Part shown: one piece after another, positions 62,542 to 64,000 of the stretch
Layout: each line of letters begins with the position of its first letter
Numbering within the stretch: position 1 is the stretch's first letter
Source of the DNA: Lachnospiraceae bacterium
Lineage (GTDB): Bacteria > Bacillota > Clostridia > Lachnospirales > Lachnospiraceae
NCBI GenBank assembly: GCA_910574195.1
Contig: CAJTBF010000008.1
Location: 62,001 to 126,000, forward strand
Direction of reading: 5' to 3'
DNA length: 64,000 nt
Program-made: the position numbers and the translations under genes
Notes under the pieces: generated by a model
The model's database searches: none
What the model saw: only the letters and a program-made list of their open reading frames with translations
What the model was told of the DNA's origin: nothing

Positions 62542-63865
62542 ACTATCAATTCGTAATGCGAAGCGTTCTATCGTAAATTATTTTTTATATATTACGACAA
62601 TGACAATTTTATTATCAATTATGGAAGTGTCCAACTGTATTGCCATTGTAGGGAAACAGGTTGGTTTCCAAACAATTTCTTTGCCGATTTTAATAACTTT
62701 ACTGTTGGTAATATTGGTCGGATACATTGATTCCTTCATGTTGAAACAACGTGCAAAAGAGTTTGCCAACTACTTACTGTTGGGAATGGAAAAAAGCAAA
62801 TTGTCTTTTATGTTTCTGTGTGAATTTCTAATAATAGGGATTGCTTGCTTTATAGCAGGGGTGTTGATTGGATTTGGTATATATGCCGCACTTTGTATTG
62901 CAGTATTGCATAAAGAAAATGAAATGAATATATCACTTTTGGGATGGAGTATATTACAGACATTTTTCTATTTTTGCTTGGCTGAATGTCTTGGCGTATT
63001 TCGTAAAAAAAATATTATTGATAAATTGCAGATACGGGAATTGATTTGCGAAAAAGACCGTAATCAAAAAATCTGTAACAGTAATACCTATAAGAGATGG
63101 GGAATTCTCTTTATTATTGATTTCGTATGCTTAATAGTACTTTTATGTGCGATAGTTTTTTTACCCAAATATATTGCTTTCCCAATTTTATCTATTATTG
63201 CAATTCCTTTATTGAGTTCTATTTTTATTTTTTACAAATGGTTATTTGGGTACTTATATGCAATAAGGCAGGAACAGCCCAATTCTCTATATCATAAAAA
63301 TCGGCTTTATATAATCGGGCAAATAACATCGAGTTTAAAAACAAGTGCTGTTATTAATATTATTTTGTGCATATGCTTATTGTTTTCAGCGATGTCTTTC
63401 TTTTGCGGAGTAATTATGCTTCAACCGAGTATTAATTTATTTGATACGGATAGCCAACAATGGATGGGAGTTTTGCAAATAAGCCTTTGTCTTATTTTTA
63501 TTGTTATATATTTTTCAGTTCTGTCTTTGCAGCAGATTGTAGTATTAAAACGAGAATCAGAAGGCATTAAGGTATTGTCTTATATCGGGAAAAGCAATAA
63601 ACAAATAAAGGAATTAGTAAAAAAACAGATTGCAGGCAAATTGCTTATGCCGATGTTTATGACACTTTTGGTTTTGCTCTTTAGTATTCCATTGGTAAAT
63701 CTGAAATTAAATTTGCTATTGCCTATTGTCATGCACAATATTCTTTTGAGGGCTGCTTTCTGTTTTGCGATATGTTTCTTGCTTTTTTATGTTTGCTATT
63801 TTTTTGTGGTGTATACCATAAGCAAACAATATGTGGGGATTGCTAATTATAGAAAGCCCTGTTGA
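62531..63865 (+). CDS. FtsX-like ABC permease without large ectodomain
   Basis: About 444 aa with roughly ten hydrophobic helices in two FtsX-like halves (ANYLLLGMEKSKLSFMF and IKVLSYIGKSNKQIKELV are the coupling motifs). BceB-type permeases usually carry a large extracellular loop; here the loops are short. It overlaps the fused ATPase gene. The ATG at 62531 is preferred because GGGGGA lies eight bases upstream; in-frame starts at 62513 (TTG) and 62522 (ATG) are possible. Its codon use is much more AT-rich than that of the core genes. Confidence 0.85.
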   Translation: MYFKLSIRNAKRSIVNYFLYITTMTILLSIMEVSNCIAIVGKQVGFQTISLPILITLLLVILVGYIDSFMLKQRAKEFANYLLLGMEKSKLSFMFLCEFLIIGIACFIAGVLIGFGIYAALCIAVLHKENEMNISLLGWSILQTFFYFCLAECLGVFRKKNIIDKLQIRELICEKDRNQKICNSNTYKRWGILFIIDFVCLIVLLCAIVFLPKYIAFPILSIIAIPLLSSIFIFYKWLFGYLYAIRQEQPNSLYHKNRLYIIGQITSSLKTSAVINIILCICLLFSAMSFFCGVIMLQPSINLFDTDSQQWMGVLQISLCLIFIVIYFSVLSLQQIVVLKRESEGIKVLSYIGKSNKQIKELVKKQIAGKLLMPMFMTLLVLLFSIPLVNLKLNLLLPIVMHNILLRAAFCFAICFLLFYVCYFFVVYTISKQYVGIANYRKPC

Positions 63866-63899
63866 AAAAATACAGTTTTTTATAAAGGAGTTTGAAGAG

Positions 63900-64000
63900 A
63901 TGAAAAATAGATGGATTATGTGCCCTTGTTGTAAAGGTAAAACCCGAATAAAAATAAGAGAAGATACAGAATTATATAAGTTTCCGCTTTTTTGTCCAAA
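63900..64000 (+). CDS. Cys-rich KTR-domain protein, cut by window edge
   Basis: The first 33 codons read MKNRWIMCPCCKGKTRIKIR, then DTELYKFPLFCPK. The CPxC, KTRIKIR and FPLFCPK pattern is that of the Cys-rich KTR family, small zinc-ribbon-like proteins carried by conjugative transposons. AAGGAG precedes the ATG at 63900. The rest is outside the window. Confidence 0.85.
   Translation, partial: MKNRWIMCPCCKGKTRIKIREDTELYKFPLFCP

Overview
The window looks like chromosome of an anaerobic, spore-former-related Firmicute, most likely a Lachnospiraceae (Clostridia). Supporting signs are strong AGGAGG ribosome binding sites on almost every gene, TTGACA/TATAAT promoters, Rex, a tepA-ftsK pair, the dgt-dnaG-rpoD-trmK-nif3 order, a eukaryote-type NADP isocitrate dehydrogenase, and accessory genes of Clostridia type. 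The species cannot be named from sequence alone. I see no rRNA, tRNA or CRISPR array.

Positions 1-47.3 kb are core chromosome, read almost entirely on the minus strand. From left to right they hold ftsK (cut by the edge) and tepA; metY and yebC; a two-component system driving an FtsX-type ABC exporter; mazF, alr, nnr and rex; a plus-strand ABC-F gene with an unusual repeated leader; a coiled-coil protein; icd with a GntR regulator; serine (serA, serC) and branched-chain amino acid genes (ilvB, ilvD, leuB); yajC-tgt; a large L,D-transpeptidase; aroC (plus strand); a polyamine ABC operon with its XRE-cupin regulator; a uridine-kinase-like protein; the macromolecular synthesis cluster nif3-trmK-rpoD-dnaG-dgt; a tandem PPK2 polyphosphate kinase and a nucleotidyltransferase.

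Positions 47.4-61.2 kb are an accessory region full of wreckage. It holds an IS3-type remnant, an AAA ATPase with a C-terminal nuclease-like domain under its own operator-covered promoter, a chimera of aldo/keto reductase and sortase fragments, a broken TetR gene, proB, a frameshifted coiled-coil paralogue cut by a deleted IS21-type element, a Cd/Zn-type P-ATPase cassette with two ArsR regulators, an AraC regulator, a divergent small-protein/XRE pair, and a MarR-MATE efflux module in which the MATE gene carries a frameshift and which is bracketed by two copies of a recombinase 3' end.

From 61.2 kb to the edge the DNA is clearly more AT-rich. It encodes an XRE-ABC ATPase fusion, an FtsX-like permease and the start of a Cys-rich KTR protein of the kind found in integrative conjugative elements.

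The most unusual structural signal is a family of short intergenic elements ending in GCATACTATGGCA. It occurs singly at 16.8, 26.9 and 30.9 kb, and as a tandem array with an exact 43-base period at 44.4-44.6 kb.
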